Assembly: GCA_963706315.1 (NCBI GenBank)
Contig: CAVPMA010000005.1
Coordinates: 186,001 to 250,000, forward strand
Origin: CALMEC01 sp963706315
Lineage (GTDB): Bacteria > Actinomycetota > Thermoleophilia > Miltoncostaeales > Miltoncostaeaceae
Reading direction: 5' to 3'
DNA length: 64,000 nt
Part shown: positions 1 through 9,075 of the stretch, one piece after another
How the letters are laid out: every line of letters starts with the position of its first letter
Numbering within the stretch: the stretch's first letter is position 1
Notes under the pieces: model-generated
Databases searched by the model: none
What the model was told of the DNA's origin: nothing
The model's input: the letters and a program-made list of their open reading frames with translations, nothing else
Position numbers and translations under genes: made by a program

Positions 1-924
1 GTGGTAGGCGCCCACGTCGAGGTACAGCCAGTTCTGGCCCGCGCGGACCTCGCGTCCGATGACGGTGGAGGCGAGCACCGAGCTCTCGGCGACGAGGAAG
101 CGGCCGGGCTCCGCGGCGATCACCCGCGGTACATACGGAAGCAGCTGGCCGAGGGCTTCGGTGATGGAGCGACCGATCTCCTCGATCGACGGAACGGGAT
201 CGACGTAACGCGCCGGAAATCCACCGCTCACGTTGATCATCTCCAGCGTGATCCCCACCTGGAGGAGTCGACGCATCAACCGGCCCATGACCGTGATCGC
301 ACGCCGGAACGATCGCGTGGTCGTGCATTGCGAGCCGACGTGGAATGTCAGCCCGTACGGCTGGAGACCGAGATCACGTGAGAGCAGGAGCAGCTCGAGG
401 GCCTGGTCCGCATCCACTCCGAACTTCCGCGACAGCGGGAACAGGCTGGCGCTGTCGTCGACGTGCGTCCGGACGTAGACGGCCGCTCCCGGGGCGAGCC
501 GGGCGATCTTCTCGAGCTCACATTCACTGTCCACTGCGAAGCGCCAGAGGCCTGCCTCACGCGCCGCTGCGATGTGGCTCGTCGGCTTCACCGGGTTGCT
601 GTAGAGCACCTCGCTCGGGGCGACGCCGAGAGCTGCGAGCGCCTCGAGCTCGCCGATGGACGCAACCTCGAACGAGGAGCCCATCTCGGCCAGCGCGGAG
701 AGGATCTCCGGAGACGAATTGCACTTCACGGCGTAGTGCGTCTGCGCGTCAGGGAGCGCCCAGGTGAACTCGCGGTAGCGCAGCCGGACTGTCTCGAGGT
801 CGCAGACGAGGTACGGGGTCGGTTGATCGACGGCGTCGAGCGCGGCCGGCCGCAGCGGCTCGGGCCAATGCTCCGGGACCCGGGCGCGCCCGGGCTTGGT
901 GTCCACAAATGAGGTGCGACTCAC
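1..924 (-). CDS. Ornithine decarboxylase (fold III, PLP-dependent), C-terminus cut by window edge
   Basis: Decarboxylates ornithine to putrescine in the cytosol. The 308 visible codons translate without a stop from a GTG at 924, which follows GAAGGA by 8 bases. Family marks: the PLP lysine in YAVKCN (K67), the substrate-barrel motif HVGSQ, the phosphate-binding glycine loop SGGFP, and EPGRFLVAE followed by DVGAYH at the cut end. These match eukaryotic-type ornithine decarboxylases more closely than diaminopimelate decarboxylases (HIGSQ). The remaining part, with the catalytic Cys near WGPTCD, lies outside the window. The gene is divergent from the GGDEF/EAL gene across a 74-base gap. An arginase at 5.2 kb would supply its substrate. 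A lysine/ornithine dual specificity cannot be excluded. Confidence 0.85.
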   Translation of the reverse strand, partial: MSRTSFVDTKPGRARVPEHWPEPLRPAALDAVDQPTPYLVCDLETVRLRYREFTWALPDAQTHYAVKCNSSPEILSALAEMGSSFEVASIGELEALAALGVAPSEVLYSNPVKPTSHIAAAREAGLWRFAVDSECELEKIARLAPGAAVYVRTHVDDSASLFPLSRKFGVDADQALELLLLSRDLGLQPYGLTFHVGSQCTTTRSFRRAITVMGRLMRRLLQVGITLEMINVSGGFPARYVDPVPSIEEIGRSITEALGQLLPYVPRVIAAEPGRFLVAESSVLASTVIGREVRAGQNWLYLDVGAYH

Positions 925-962
925 GAAAATCGTCCTTCGATACCTATCAATAGTTGTAACAA

Positions 963-1003
963 GGTTCTCTCAAGTTTTCGGCAAGTTTCGTCGATCACTT
1001 GAG
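963..1003. promoter_or_regulatory. Divergent intergenic region with short direct and inverted repeats
   Basis: The AT-richer gap between the ornithine decarboxylase gene and the GGDEF/EAL gene holds two copies of CAAGTTT about 11 bases apart, and an inverted pair CTCAAG (969–974) / CTTGAG (998–1003). The latter overlaps the TTG start of the GGDEF/EAL gene. This could be an operator, but no convincing −35/−10 pair was seen on either strand. Confidence 0.3.
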
Positions 1004-3731
1004 TGTCATGGGTCGTTTCAGGACACGGGACTTTCCCTTCGTCGTCGGCGTCGGCGCAACCGCGATCGCGTTCGTTCTTTGGACGGGGACGATGCTCCTC
1101 GAGCTCGGCGGACCCGACGTCAAGCAGACCGTCTCGAACATGGGTCTCGCGCTGGTGGCGCTCGCGGCCGCCGCAGCCTGCGGCTGGGTCGCGCGTCGGG
1201 GCGATCGGAATGAGCGTCGGGTCTGGGGATTCGTCGGCCTCGGCTGCCTCTCGTGGGGCCTCGGTCAAACGGTGTGGACGATCTACGAGTCCTTCCTCCA
1301 CAAGCAGCCATTCCCCTCACCGGCAGACGTCGGCTACACCGGGCTGCCCCCGCTGTTCTGCATCGGCCTGATGGGGCTGGCCTCGGCGCCAAAGGGACTC
1401 GGCCGCGTGCGGGCGCTCCTCGACGGCATGATGATCGCGGGGTCGCTCTTCGTGATCAGCTGGATCCTCGTTCTCGGCGATGTCGTCTCAAGCGGCGGCG
1501 AGTCGCTGCTCGGCCAGGCGATCTCGATCTACTACCCGCTCGGTGACGTCGTGCTGGTCACGATGGTGCTCTACGTGTTCCTGCGGCTCCGTCAACAGGG
1601 ACAGCGGGTGCCCTGGTCGCTGCGACTCGTCGCGATCGGCATCGCGGGATTCGCTTTCGCCGACAGCGGCTTCACGTATCTCACCCTCATCGAGCAGTAT
1701 CAGTCCGGCAGCGTCATCGACCTGGGCTGGTTCGCGGGCTTCGCGCTGATGGGCCTCGCCGCGTTGCACCACATGGTGTCGGAGGGTGACGGTGAGGTGA
1801 CGGACGACCAGCAACGGCCACTGGGTCAGCTCGTACCGTACGCCGCCATCTCCGCTGCCTTCATCGTCTCGGCGCTGGCCCCGTCGAGCAGCGCTCACGG
1901 GGGGGTGGCGTTCGCGGTACGGACGTTCATCATCGGCGCCCTGATGGTTCGCCAGGTGCTCGCTCTGTTCGAGAACCTCTCGCTCACGCGCGGCCTCGAG
2001 GCGCGGGTGCTCGAGCGCACGGCTGAGCTGCAGGCGAGCGAACGGCGGTTCCGCGCCCTGGTGCAGCACAGCTCGGATGTCGTGACCGTGATCGACCGGA
2101 CCGGCATCGTCACCTACCAGGCCGAGTCGATCGAGTCGGTCTTCGGCTACCGCCCCGAGGATCTCGTGGGTCGCTCGATCCTCGAGCTCACAGGCCTGGA
2201 GGCCGCCGATGAGCTCCGTGACGAGCTCGAGCTCGCGTTCCTCGACGGCAGCGACGGAGTGCGCGTGCTCGAGACCCAGCTCCGTCACGCGTCCGGTCGA
2301 CTCCGACACGCCGAGATCACGGTGACGAACCTGATGGATGACCCCGACGTCGGCGGTCTCGTGCTGAACACGCGCGACGTCAGCGAGCGGCGGGCGCTCG
2401 AGCGGCAGCTCGTACACGACGCGTTCCACGACACCCTGACCCGCCTGCCCAACCGGAGCCTCTTCCTCGATCGGCTCAGCCACGCCCTCGAGCGTGCCGT
2501 GACCCCCGGCGACGTCGCAATCCTGTTCATCGATCTGGACGGCTTCAAGAAGATCAACGACACGATGGGACACGCCGCCGGCGATCAGCTTCTGATCGAC
2601 GTGGCCCTCATGCTGCAGGACTGCCTGCGACCCGGTGACACCGTCGCGCGCCTTGGCGGCGACGAGTTCGCGATCCTCGTCGAGGATGCCGGCGGAGACT
2701 TCGGCGCTGTCGCCGTTGCCGAGCGCGTGTGCGCGAAGCTCCGCGGCAAGTTGTCCGTGCAGGGCCAGGACGTGTACCTGCGCGCGAGCATCGGCGTCGC
2801 CGTCGCGGACGAGGACTCGGACGGCGACGGCCTGCTGCGCAGCGCCGACCTCGCCATGTACCGCGCAAAGGAGGCGGCGGACGGCGGATTCGCGCTGTAC
2901 GACCCCGGGATGCACGAGCAGCTGGTGAAGCGCGTCCGACTGGAAGGCGAGCTGCGTGACGCGCTCGAGCGGGACGAGTTGGTGCTGCACTATCAGCCGA
3001 CCTGGGAGCTGCAGTCGGGTCGCCTCGTCGGTTTCGAGGCCCTGGTGCGCTGGGAGCATCCGGAGCGCGGCCTTATGCAGCCCGGGATGTTCATCCCGAT
3101 CGCAGAGGAAACCGGCCTGATCCACGACATCGGCCGGCTGGTGCTGCGCGAGGCCTGCCGTCAGGGCGCGGCGTGGGTGGCGCAGCATTCGGAGCTTGCG
3201 GGGATGTCGCTCGCCGTCAACCTGTCCGCGCCGAACCTGCGCGACCCGTCCCTGTCGGGCTACGTCGCCGAATGCCTCGTCGACTCAGGGTTGCCAGCCG
3301 AGTGCCTGGTGCTCGAGATGACGGAGTCGATGCTGATCGAGCACAGCACCCAGATGATCGAGCAGCTCCAGCGCCTGAAGGCGCTCGGCGTGCGACTCGC
3401 GATCGACGATTTCGGCACTGGCTTCTCGTCATTGTCGTACCTGCACCGATTCCCCGTCGACATCTTGAAGATCGACCGCTCCTTCATCGAACGGGTCGTG
3501 AGCACCAGCGACTCGGAGTTCGTCCGGACCATCGTTCAGCTCGGACGGAGCCTGTCGCTGACGACGATCGCCGAAGGCATCGAAGGTCAGGACCAGTTGA
3601 CGGCGCTCCGACTCACCGGCTGCGAGCAGGGCCAGGGCTTCCACTTCTCCGAGGCCGTTCCGAGCGCGATCGTCGAGGAGCAGCTCCCCGCCTGGGTCAA
3701 CGGCGTCGCCGTCATCGCCACGACCGCCTGA
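999..3731 (+). CDS. Membrane-anchored PAS-GGDEF-EAL cyclic-di-GMP protein
   Basis: Likely makes and/or degrades the second messenger c-di-GMP at the inner membrane. About 330 N-terminal residues form a multi-helix membrane sensor, followed by a short coiled segment. A PAS domain lies at about 347–460. A GGDEF domain has the intact motif at 553–557 and an inhibitory I-site RPGD at 544–547, exactly five residues upstream. An EAL domain begins at 680–682 and carries the catalytic DDFGTGFSSL segment. Both enzymatic halves therefore look competent, and net activity cannot be read from sequence. The start may be the TTG at 999 or the ATG at 1008. At 910 residues its size is normal for this architecture. 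It stands alone between two unrelated genes. An RsiG-like candidate c-di-GMP receptor is encoded 14 kb away. Confidence 0.93.
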   Translation: MSVMGRFRTRDFPFVVGVGATAIAFVLWTGTMLLELGGPDVKQTVSNMGLALVALAAAAACGWVARRGDRNERRVWGFVGLGCLSWGLGQTVWTIYESFLHKQPFPSPADVGYTGLPPLFCIGLMGLASAPKGLGRVRALLDGMMIAGSLFVISWILVLGDVVSSGGESLLGQAISIYYPLGDVVLVTMVLYVFLRLRQQGQRVPWSLRLVAIGIAGFAFADSGFTYLTLIEQYQSGSVIDLGWFAGFALMGLAALHHMVSEGDGEVTDDQQRPLGQLVPYAAISAAFIVSALAPSSSAHGGVAFAVRTFIIGALMVRQVLALFENLSLTRGLEARVLERTAELQASERRFRALVQHSSDVVTVIDRTGIVTYQAESIESVFGYRPEDLVGRSILELTGLEAADELRDELELAFLDGSDGVRVLETQLRHASGRLRHAEITVTNLMDDPDVGGLVLNTRDVSERRALERQLVHDAFHDTLTRLPNRSLFLDRLSHALERAVTPGDVAILFIDLDGFKKINDTMGHAAGDQLLIDVALMLQDCLRPGDTVARLGGDEFAILVEDAGGDFGAVAVAERVCAKLRGKLSVQGQDVYLRASIGVAVADEDSDGDGLLRSADLAMYRAKEAADGGFALYDPGMHEQLVKRVRLEGELRDALERDELVLHYQPTWELQSGRLVGFEALVRWEHPERGLMQPGMFIPIAEETGLIHDIGRLVLREACRQGAAWVAQHSELAGMSLAVNLSAPNLRDPSLSGYVAECLVDSGLPAECLVLEMTESMLIEHSTQMIEQLQRLKALGVRLAIDDFGTGFSSLSYLHRFPVDILKIDRSFIERVVSTSDSEFVRTIVQLGRSLSLTTIAEGIEGQDQLTALRLTGCEQGQGFHFSEAVPSAIVEEQLPAWVNGVAVIATTA

Positions 3732-3747
3732 CGGCGAATTCGGCGAC

Positions 3748-3770
3748 CCGGTCGCCGCAGGCGACACCGG
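3748..3770 (+). terminator. Possible terminator hairpin after the GGDEF/EAL gene
   Basis: CCGGTCGCC and GGCGACACCGG can pair around a GCA loop, with a two-base bulge, 17 bases after the stop codon. There is no T-run, so intrinsic termination is uncertain. Confidence 0.35.
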
Positions 3771-3809
3771 TCCGGGATTGGCCTCGCGACCGCGTACGAT
3801 CCCGCCCTG

Positions 3810-5147
3810 ATGGACGTGTACGGCGACAATTGGGGCGATGCACTCCGCGAGGACGGAGCGCTCACCCTCGATTGGGTGGCCCGGTACCTCGACGGAGTCG
3901 CCGACCGACCGATCCTCGCGCAGGTCGCCCCGGGCGAGATCCGCGCATCGCTCCCCTCCGCCCCACCCGATCAGGGCGAACCGTTCGCTGCGGTGCTCGA
4001 CGATCTCGACGCGCTGCTGCCCGGGATCACGAACTGGCAGCACCCGCGCTTCTTCGCGTACTTCGCCACAACGGCGTCGCCGCCCGGCATCCTCGCGGAG
4101 CTCGTCGCGGCCACCCTCAACCAGGTGGCGTTCATCTGGCGCACCTCCCCGCTCGCGACCGAGCTCGAGTACCTCGTCGTCGACTGGCTGGCGCAGCTCC
4201 TCGGGCTGCCCGGCGCGTGGCACGGACACATCGAGGACACGGCTTCGACCTCGACCATCGCCGCCCTGGCCGCGGGGCGCGAGTCGACCGGTCGGCGCGT
4301 CGTCGCGTGCTCGGAGCACGCGCACTCGTCCGTCGACACGGCGGCCAAGCTCCTCGACATGGAGGTGCGGAAGGTCGGTGCCGACGCCGCGTTCCGCATG
4401 CGCCCGGACTTGCTCGAGGGCGCGCTGGCGCAGGGTGACGTCGCGGTGGTGGTCGCGACCGTCGGCACGACCTCGACCACGTCGGTCGATCCCGTCCCCG
4501 ACGTCGGCACGCGCACTCGAGCCGCCGGCGCCTGGCTGCATGTCGACGCCGCCTATGCGGGATCGTCCTGGGTGTGCCCCGAGACGCGCTGGTCGGCCGC
4601 CGGCGCCGACCTCGCCGACTCGCTCGTTGTGAACCCCCACAAGTGGCTGTTCGTGCCGATGGACTGCTCGGTGCTCTGGACGAGCCGTCCCGAGGCACTT
4701 CGCCGGGCGTTCAGACTGGTGCCGGAGTACCTGCGCACCGACGACGAGACGGACAGCCTGAGCGACTACGGGCCCGCACTCGGTCGGCGGTTCCGCGCGC
4801 TCAAGCTCTGGGCGGTCATCCGGTGCTACGGCCGGGCGGGCCTGGAGGCCCACATCCGCGAGCACCTGCGCCTCGCGGAACTCTTCGAGGGCTGGGTTCG
4901 CGACGAGCCGGGCTGGGAGCTGTGCGCCCCCCGGCCGTTCTCAGCCGTGTGCTTCCGCATGGAGGCGAGCGACGATGCCAACGCCGCGCTGGTCGACCGG
5001 GTCAACGCGAGCGGTGAGATCTTCATCTCCCACACCCGGCTCGACGGCCGGTACGTGCTCCGCATGGCGATCGGCCACGACCGCACAACGCAGGAGGACG
5101 TCGCCCGCGCGTGGGACGTCATCCGCCGCGAGGCCACCGCTCCCTGA
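3810..5147 (+). CDS. PLP-dependent decarboxylase, aromatic-L-amino-acid decarboxylase family (group II)
   Basis: Fold-I PLP enzyme expected to decarboxylate an L-amino acid to an amine. Landmarks are HPRFFAYF near residue 70, the WRTSPLATELE segment that helps form the active site, a Gly/Asp-rich cofactor region, the histidine-containing HVDAAYAG, and the PLP lysine K278 in NPHKW. The length (445) is slightly shorter than typical aromatic decarboxylases (about 470–480). The order of motifs fits tryptophan/tyrosine/phenylalanine decarboxylases better than glutamate decarboxylase. The ATG start lies 78 bases after the preceding gene, past a hairpin. The neighbouring arginase is in the same direction, about 100 bases downstream. 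A polyamine or aromatic amine product is possible; the actual substrate is unknown. Confidence 0.85.
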   Translation: MDVYGDNWGDALREDGALTLDWVARYLDGVADRPILAQVAPGEIRASLPSAPPDQGEPFAAVLDDLDALLPGITNWQHPRFFAYFATTASPPGILAELVAATLNQVAFIWRTSPLATELEYLVVDWLAQLLGLPGAWHGHIEDTASTSTIAALAAGRESTGRRVVACSEHAHSSVDTAAKLLDMEVRKVGADAAFRMRPDLLEGALAQGDVAVVVATVGTTSTTSVDPVPDVGTRTRAAGAWLHVDAAYAGSSWVCPETRWSAAGADLADSLVVNPHKWLFVPMDCSVLWTSRPEALRRAFRLVPEYLRTDDETDSLSDYGPALGRRFRALKLWAVIRCYGRAGLEAHIREHLRLAELFEGWVRDEPGWELCAPRPFSAVCFRMEASDDANAALVDRVNASGEIFISHTRLDGRYVLRMAIGHDRTTQEDVARAWDVIRREATAP

Positions 5148-5247
5148 AGAGGGGATTGGGGTCGAACGAACGAGATTTCCTCGGGCGAGCCGATTCCCGT
5201 CCCGCCGGGGGCAGGCGGTCACGCCCGCCCCCTGAAAGACTGCAGGC

Positions 5248-6144
5248 GTGAGGGCCAGCCCAACCGTACGGGTCATCGGGGTGCCGATGGACCTCGGCCA
5301 GTCGCGACGCGGCGTGGACATGGGGCCGTCGGCGATCCGGCACGCCGGTGTCCATGAGCGGCTCACGGCGCTCGGGTACGTGACGGAGGATGCGGGCAAC
5401 GTCGAGATCCCGGAGCGCGCGACCCTGGCGGCCCAGGCGGACCGGTCGTTCCTCTCCGCCGTCGTGGACGGATGCGAGGCCGCGTACGCGGCCGGTCGAG
5501 ATGCGATCGGAGCCGGTCGCTTCCCGATCTTCCTGGGCGGCGACCATTCCATCGCGGCGGGGACGGTGGGCGGCGTCTCGCATGACGGCCCGGTGGGGCT
5601 GCTCTGGATCGACGCGCATGGCGATGCGAACACGCCGGAGACCTCACCGTCGGGGAACATCCACGGGATGCCGCTGGCCGCCCTGTTCGGCCTCGGCCCC
5701 CCCGCGCTCGTCGATCTGGGGCGCCCGGGCCCGAAGGTCGCGTTCGACCGCGCGGCCCTGATCGGCCTGCGCGACCTCGACGCCGGCGAGCGCGACCTGC
5801 TGCGCGCGCACGCGGTGGCGGCGTTCACGATGACCGACGTCGACGAGTTCGGAATCGCGGAGGTGGCCCGCAGGGCGCTCACGCATCTCGCGGCAGTCGA
5901 CCGGCTTCACGTGAGCCTCGACATGGACGTTGTGGATCCCCTCGAGGCCCCGGGCGTCGGAACGCCGGTGACGGGAGGGCTGACATACCGGGAGGCGCAC
6001 CTGCTGATGGAGCTGCTCTGCCGCGACGGCCGGGTCCGCTCGGCCGACGTCGTCGAGGTGAACCCCATCCTGGACGAGCACAACCGGACCGCCGAGATGG
6101 CCGTCGAGCTGATGGCCTCGCTCCTCGGCAAGTCGATCCTTTAG
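5248..6144 (+). CDS. rocF: Arginase / ureohydrolase
   Basis: Binuclear-manganese hydrolase that splits arginine to ornithine and urea. The metal ligands are all visible: H100 in GGDHS, D122/H124/D126 in IDAHGDAN, and D225/D227 in SLDMDVVDP. The GNIHGMPL and GVGTPVTGGLT segments are typical of arginases rather than agmatinases. The length of 298 is normal. The start is GTG at 5248. With the ornithine decarboxylase at the left edge it would form an arginine-to-putrescine route, although the two genes are 4 kb apart and divergently placed, so they are not one operon. Agmatinase or another guanidino hydrolase is the main alternative. Confidence 0.88.
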   Translation: MRASPTVRVIGVPMDLGQSRRGVDMGPSAIRHAGVHERLTALGYVTEDAGNVEIPERATLAAQADRSFLSAVVDGCEAAYAAGRDAIGAGRFPIFLGGDHSIAAGTVGGVSHDGPVGLLWIDAHGDANTPETSPSGNIHGMPLAALFGLGPPALVDLGRPGPKVAFDRAALIGLRDLDAGERDLLRAHAVAAFTMTDVDEFGIAEVARRALTHLAAVDRLHVSLDMDVVDPLEAPGVGTPVTGGLTYREAHLLMELLCRDGRVRSADVVEVNPILDEHNRTAEMAVELMASLLGKSIL

Positions 6145-6202
6145 CGCCCCGGCGGACGCCGGGAACGCCCGTGACGGTCGCTGTCCGAAGGCCGCGACGG
6201 CC

Positions 6203-6232
6203 TTGACATGCCGCAGCGATTGGGACGATGCT
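6203..6232 (+). promoter_or_regulatory. Candidate sigma-70-type promoter for the GYD gene
   Basis: A consensus TTGACA (6203–6208) lies 18 bases upstream of GATGCT (6227–6232), about 36 bases before the start codon at 6269. The −10 match is partial. Confidence 0.45.
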
Positions 6233-6268
6233 TGACCAAAGGTCCCGCACAGAACACGGGGTGACGCG

Positions 6269-6637
6269 ATGCCCAAGTACGTGAGCTTCTTCAGCTACAC
6301 CGGCGAGGCTTGGAGTCGCATGGTCGAGACACCCGAGAACCGAGCGGTGGCGGCGCGTCGGCTGATCGAGGAGATCGGCGGGCGCATGGAGGCCTTCTAC
6401 TGGATGTTCGGTGAGTGGGACGGACTGGTGATCTTCGAGGTTCCCGACACCGCGGCGGCCTCCGCGTTCTCGGCACGCGTAACCAGCTCCGGTCTCCTCC
6501 GAAGTATTCAGACGCAGCAGCTCATCGAGATGGAAGAGGCCCGACTGGGCCTCGAGCTGGCCAAGTCCGCCGAGCTGGCCTACGCCCCGCCGGGTGCCGA
6601 GCGACAGTGGCTCGCCGACTACGACGCGTTGGGGTAG
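6269..6637 (+). CDS. GYD-domain protein
   Basis: A 122-residue protein of the small ferredoxin-like-fold GYD family. It begins MPKYVSFFSYTGEAW and carries the family core as GEWDGLVIFEVPD (about 50–62), where the namesake Gly-Tyr-Asp is Gly-Glu-Trp-Asp. The molecular function of the family is unknown; members resemble dimeric alpha-beta barrel proteins. The C-terminal 35 residues are helical and Ala/Glu-rich. It has its own candidate promoter, and the next gene (cysH) points toward it, so it is a single-gene unit. Confidence 0.8.
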   Translation: MPKYVSFFSYTGEAWSRMVETPENRAVAARRLIEEIGGRMEAFYWMFGEWDGLVIFEVPDTAAASAFSARVTSSGLLRSIQTQQLIEMEEARLGLELAKSAELAYAPPGAERQWLADYDALG

Positions 6638-6691
6638 TCGACCCGGACGTCCGCACCCTCCCTCGGATCGCCCCGCCGTCGTTCGCGACGT

Positions 6692-7372
6692 TCAGGTCGT
6701 GTGCAGGCCGCACTCGGTCTTGTCGGAGGCCGACCAACGGCCCTCCCGGCCGCTGCCGGGCATCGTGCAGTACGTGCAGCCGATCGAGGCGTAGCCAACG
6801 TCGTGAAGCGCGTTGTACGGCAGCTCGCGGGAGCGGATGAACTCCCAGACCCCGGCGTCGTCCCAATCCGCCAGCGGGTTGGCCTTCCACAGGCCGTGGG
6901 CGGCGTCCCACGTCAGCTTGGGGGTGTTGGCACGCGTCGGCGACTGGTCGCGGCGCACCCCGGTGATCCATGCGTCGCGCCCGGCCAGCGCCCGGCCCAG
7001 CGGCTCCACCTTGCGGATCCCGCAGCAGCGATCCGGCGCCGTCTCCCAGAGATTTGCGCCGTGCTCGGCCGCCTGACGGCCGAGGGACGGCCCCTCGAAC
7101 ACCTCGATGCGCGTGCCATAGCGCTCCTCGACCTCCCGCCAGTAGGCGTACGTCTCGGGAAAGAGCACGTGGGTGTCGAGCGCGAAGACCCTCGCCGCGG
7201 GATCGGCTGCGAACAGCAGGTCCAGCAGGACGGCCTCCTCCTTCTGGAACGAGCAGGCGAGGACCAGTCCCGCGCCGAACCGCGCCGCCAGCGCCTCGAC
7301 GAGCTGCGCCGCGTGGAGGCCCTCCGGATCGCGGTCTCCGAGCGGATGAGCGGGAGGGGCGGCGGTCGTCAT
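6692..7372 (-). CDS. cysH: Adenylyl-sulfate (APS) reductase, thioredoxin-dependent, 4Fe-4S type
   Basis: Reduces activated sulfate to sulfite in assimilatory sulfate reduction. The 226-residue product has an ATP-pyrophosphatase-like fold with ACSFQKEEAVLLDL near residue 40. It has the four cluster cysteines C116, C117, C199 and C202 (CC and CxxC pairs) and the catalytic C221 in the ECGLH tail. The two cysteine pairs distinguish iron-sulfur APS reductases from PAPS reductases. The ATG at 7372 is chosen because it gives the normal N-terminus; the open frame continues upstream without homology. No sulfate adenylyltransferase or sulfite reductase is in the window. It is divergent from the aldehyde dehydrogenase gene across 79 bases. 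Confidence 0.92.
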   Translation of the reverse strand: MTTAAPPAHPLGDRDPEGLHAAQLVEALAARFGAGLVLACSFQKEEAVLLDLLFAADPAARVFALDTHVLFPETYAYWREVEERYGTRIEVFEGPSLGRQAAEHGANLWETAPDRCCGIRKVEPLGRALAGRDAWITGVRRDQSPTRANTPKLTWDAAHGLWKANPLADWDDAGVWEFIRSRELPYNALHDVGYASIGCTYCTMPGSGREGRWSASDKTECGLHTT

Positions 7373-7451
7373 CCCGCAGAACGGTAGCAGGGCGCCTCGC
7401 CGCGGCGACGCCGAAGGCGACGTAGACTCGGGCCACCGGAAGGAGCAACGC

Positions 7452-9029
7452 ATGGCCCAGACACGGTCGACGACGGTCCCGCGCATCACCTCGCTCATCG
7501 GGGGAAAGCCCTCCCGCAGGCACGTCGACCGGATCGACATCTCGACGAACCCCGCCAACCGCGACGACGTCGTGGCCGAGGTCGCGCTGGTGGGACCGGA
7601 CGGCGTGGTGGCCGCGTGCAGCGCCGCTCGGACCGTCCAGACGGCATGGGCCGCCACCCCCGCCCCACGTCGAGCCCGGGTCATCCAGCAGGCCGGCCGC
7701 CTCGTCGAGACCAACAAGGAGGCCCTCGCGCGCCTGCTCACACGCGAGATCGGCAAGCCGTACGTCGAGTCGCTCGGCGAGGTGCAGGAGATCATCGACC
7801 AGTGCGACTTCTTCCTCGGCGAAGGTCGGCGCCTGTACGGGCAGACGGTGCCGAGTGAGATGCAGAACAAGCAGCTCTTCACGTTCCGGGTGCCCGTCGG
7901 GGTGTCGTTCATCATCACCGCGGGGAACTTCCCGGTGGCGGTACCCGCCTGGTACATCGTCCCGGCACTCGTCTGCGGCAACACCGTCGTATGGAAGCCG
8001 GCCGAGTACACGCCGGCACTCGCCGATGCGCTGGCGTCGCTCTTCATCAACGCCGGGCTCCCCAGCGGCGTGCTGCAGGTGGTGCACGCCGACGGCCCGA
8101 CCACCTCGGCCGGGCTGGAAGCCGCCCTCGAGCAGGAACTCGTCGACAAGGTCGGCTTCACCGGCTCGACCGCCGTGGGACGGGGCATCGGCGAGCTCTG
8201 CGGCCGCCATCTGCAGAGCCCGTGCCTGGAGCTCGGAGGCAAGAACCCGCTCGTGGTGATGCCGGATGCGAACCTCGATCTCGCCGTCGAGGGCGCGATC
8301 TTCTCGGGATTCGCATTCGGCGGTCAGCGGTGCACCTCGCTCGGCACCGTCTTCGTGCACGAGCAGGTGCACGACGCGTTCCTGGAGCGCTTTCGCGGCG
8401 CGCTCGAGGGTGCCCGGATCGGCGACCCCACGAAGAACGTCCTATTCGGGCCGCTCATGCACGAGCGGTTCTTCGAGCGCTTCCTCGAGTACCTGGACCT
8501 GATCCAGCCGCATCACACGGTGCACGGCTCCGACGGCGTCGGCCAGATCACCAAGCACAACCCGCGACGCGGATTCGTGGGGAGCCCGGCGAAGGGCCTG
8601 TTCGTGCACCCCACCATCGTCGACGGGGTACGACCCGGCGACGCCCTGTACGCCACCGAGACGTTCGGACCGCTCGTCGGCGTCGGCACGTTCGCCACGA
8701 TGGACGAGGCCGTCGCGCTGGCAAACGGGCACGGATACGGCCTGTCGTCGGCCATCTACACAAACGATCCCGAGTCGGTCTTCCGGTTCCGCGCCGGCGT
8801 GTCGGCCGGGATGCTGTCGGTCAACAACTCCACGGCGGGCGCCGAGTCGCACCTGCCGTTCGGCGGCAACGGCAAGTCCGGCAACGGCGGGCGGCAGTCC
8901 GGCGTCTGGGTGCTCGATCAGTTCACCCGCTGGCAGGCGATGAACTGGGACTACGCCGGCCACCTGCAGCGGGCGCAGATCGATGTCGAGGACGTACCGG
9001 CCCACCTGGGCTTCCGTCTGCCGAGCTGA
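7452..9029 (+). CDS. NAD(P)-dependent aldehyde dehydrogenase
   Basis: Oxidises an aldehyde to an acid by the ALDH-superfamily mechanism. The catalytic Glu (E260 in ELGGKN) and Cys (C294 in GGQRCTS) are present. So are the cofactor-binding FTGSTAVGR segment and the PFGGNGKSGNG region near the C-terminus. At 525 residues it is a little longer than the standard 480–500. The ELGGKNPLVV and GGQRCTS context resembles the ALDH7 (aminoadipate semialdehyde) and pyrroline-carboxylate dehydrogenase branches, but I cannot fix the substrate. The ATG at 7452 is preceded by GGAAGGAG. The next gene follows after 46 bases in the same direction and may be co-transcribed. Confidence 0.9.
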   Translation: MAQTRSTTVPRITSLIGGKPSRRHVDRIDISTNPANRDDVVAEVALVGPDGVVAACSAARTVQTAWAATPAPRRARVIQQAGRLVETNKEALARLLTREIGKPYVESLGEVQEIIDQCDFFLGEGRRLYGQTVPSEMQNKQLFTFRVPVGVSFIITAGNFPVAVPAWYIVPALVCGNTVVWKPAEYTPALADALASLFINAGLPSGVLQVVHADGPTTSAGLEAALEQELVDKVGFTGSTAVGRGIGELCGRHLQSPCLELGGKNPLVVMPDANLDLAVEGAIFSGFAFGGQRCTSLGTVFVHEQVHDAFLERFRGALEGARIGDPTKNVLFGPLMHERFFERFLEYLDLIQPHHTVHGSDGVGQITKHNPRRGFVGSPAKGLFVHPTIVDGVRPGDALYATETFGPLVGVGTFATMDEAVALANGHGYGLSSAIYTNDPESVFRFRAGVSAGMLSVNNSTAGAESHLPFGGNGKSGNGGRQSGVWVLDQFTRWQAMNWDYAGHLQRAQIDVEDVPAHLGFRLPS

Positions 9030-9075
9030 CCGCGGGAGTACCATTTCCCGGCAGGGACCGATCGAGGAGGGCGGC

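Noticed and set aside
1488..3188. Long minus-strand reading frame opposite the GGDEF/EAL gene
   Set aside because: It is the antisense shadow of a clearly coding high-GC gene; it shows no domain and has amino-acid composition typical of such shadows.
6269..6637. GYD protein as a sulfur-metabolism partner of cysH
   Set aside because: The two genes are convergent in orientation with separate control signals; no evidence of a shared role.
6522..8372. Minus-strand frames extending cysH across the aldehyde dehydrogenase
   Set aside because: Only the part from 7372 downward has APS-reductase homology; the upstream part is antisense to the aldehyde dehydrogenase.
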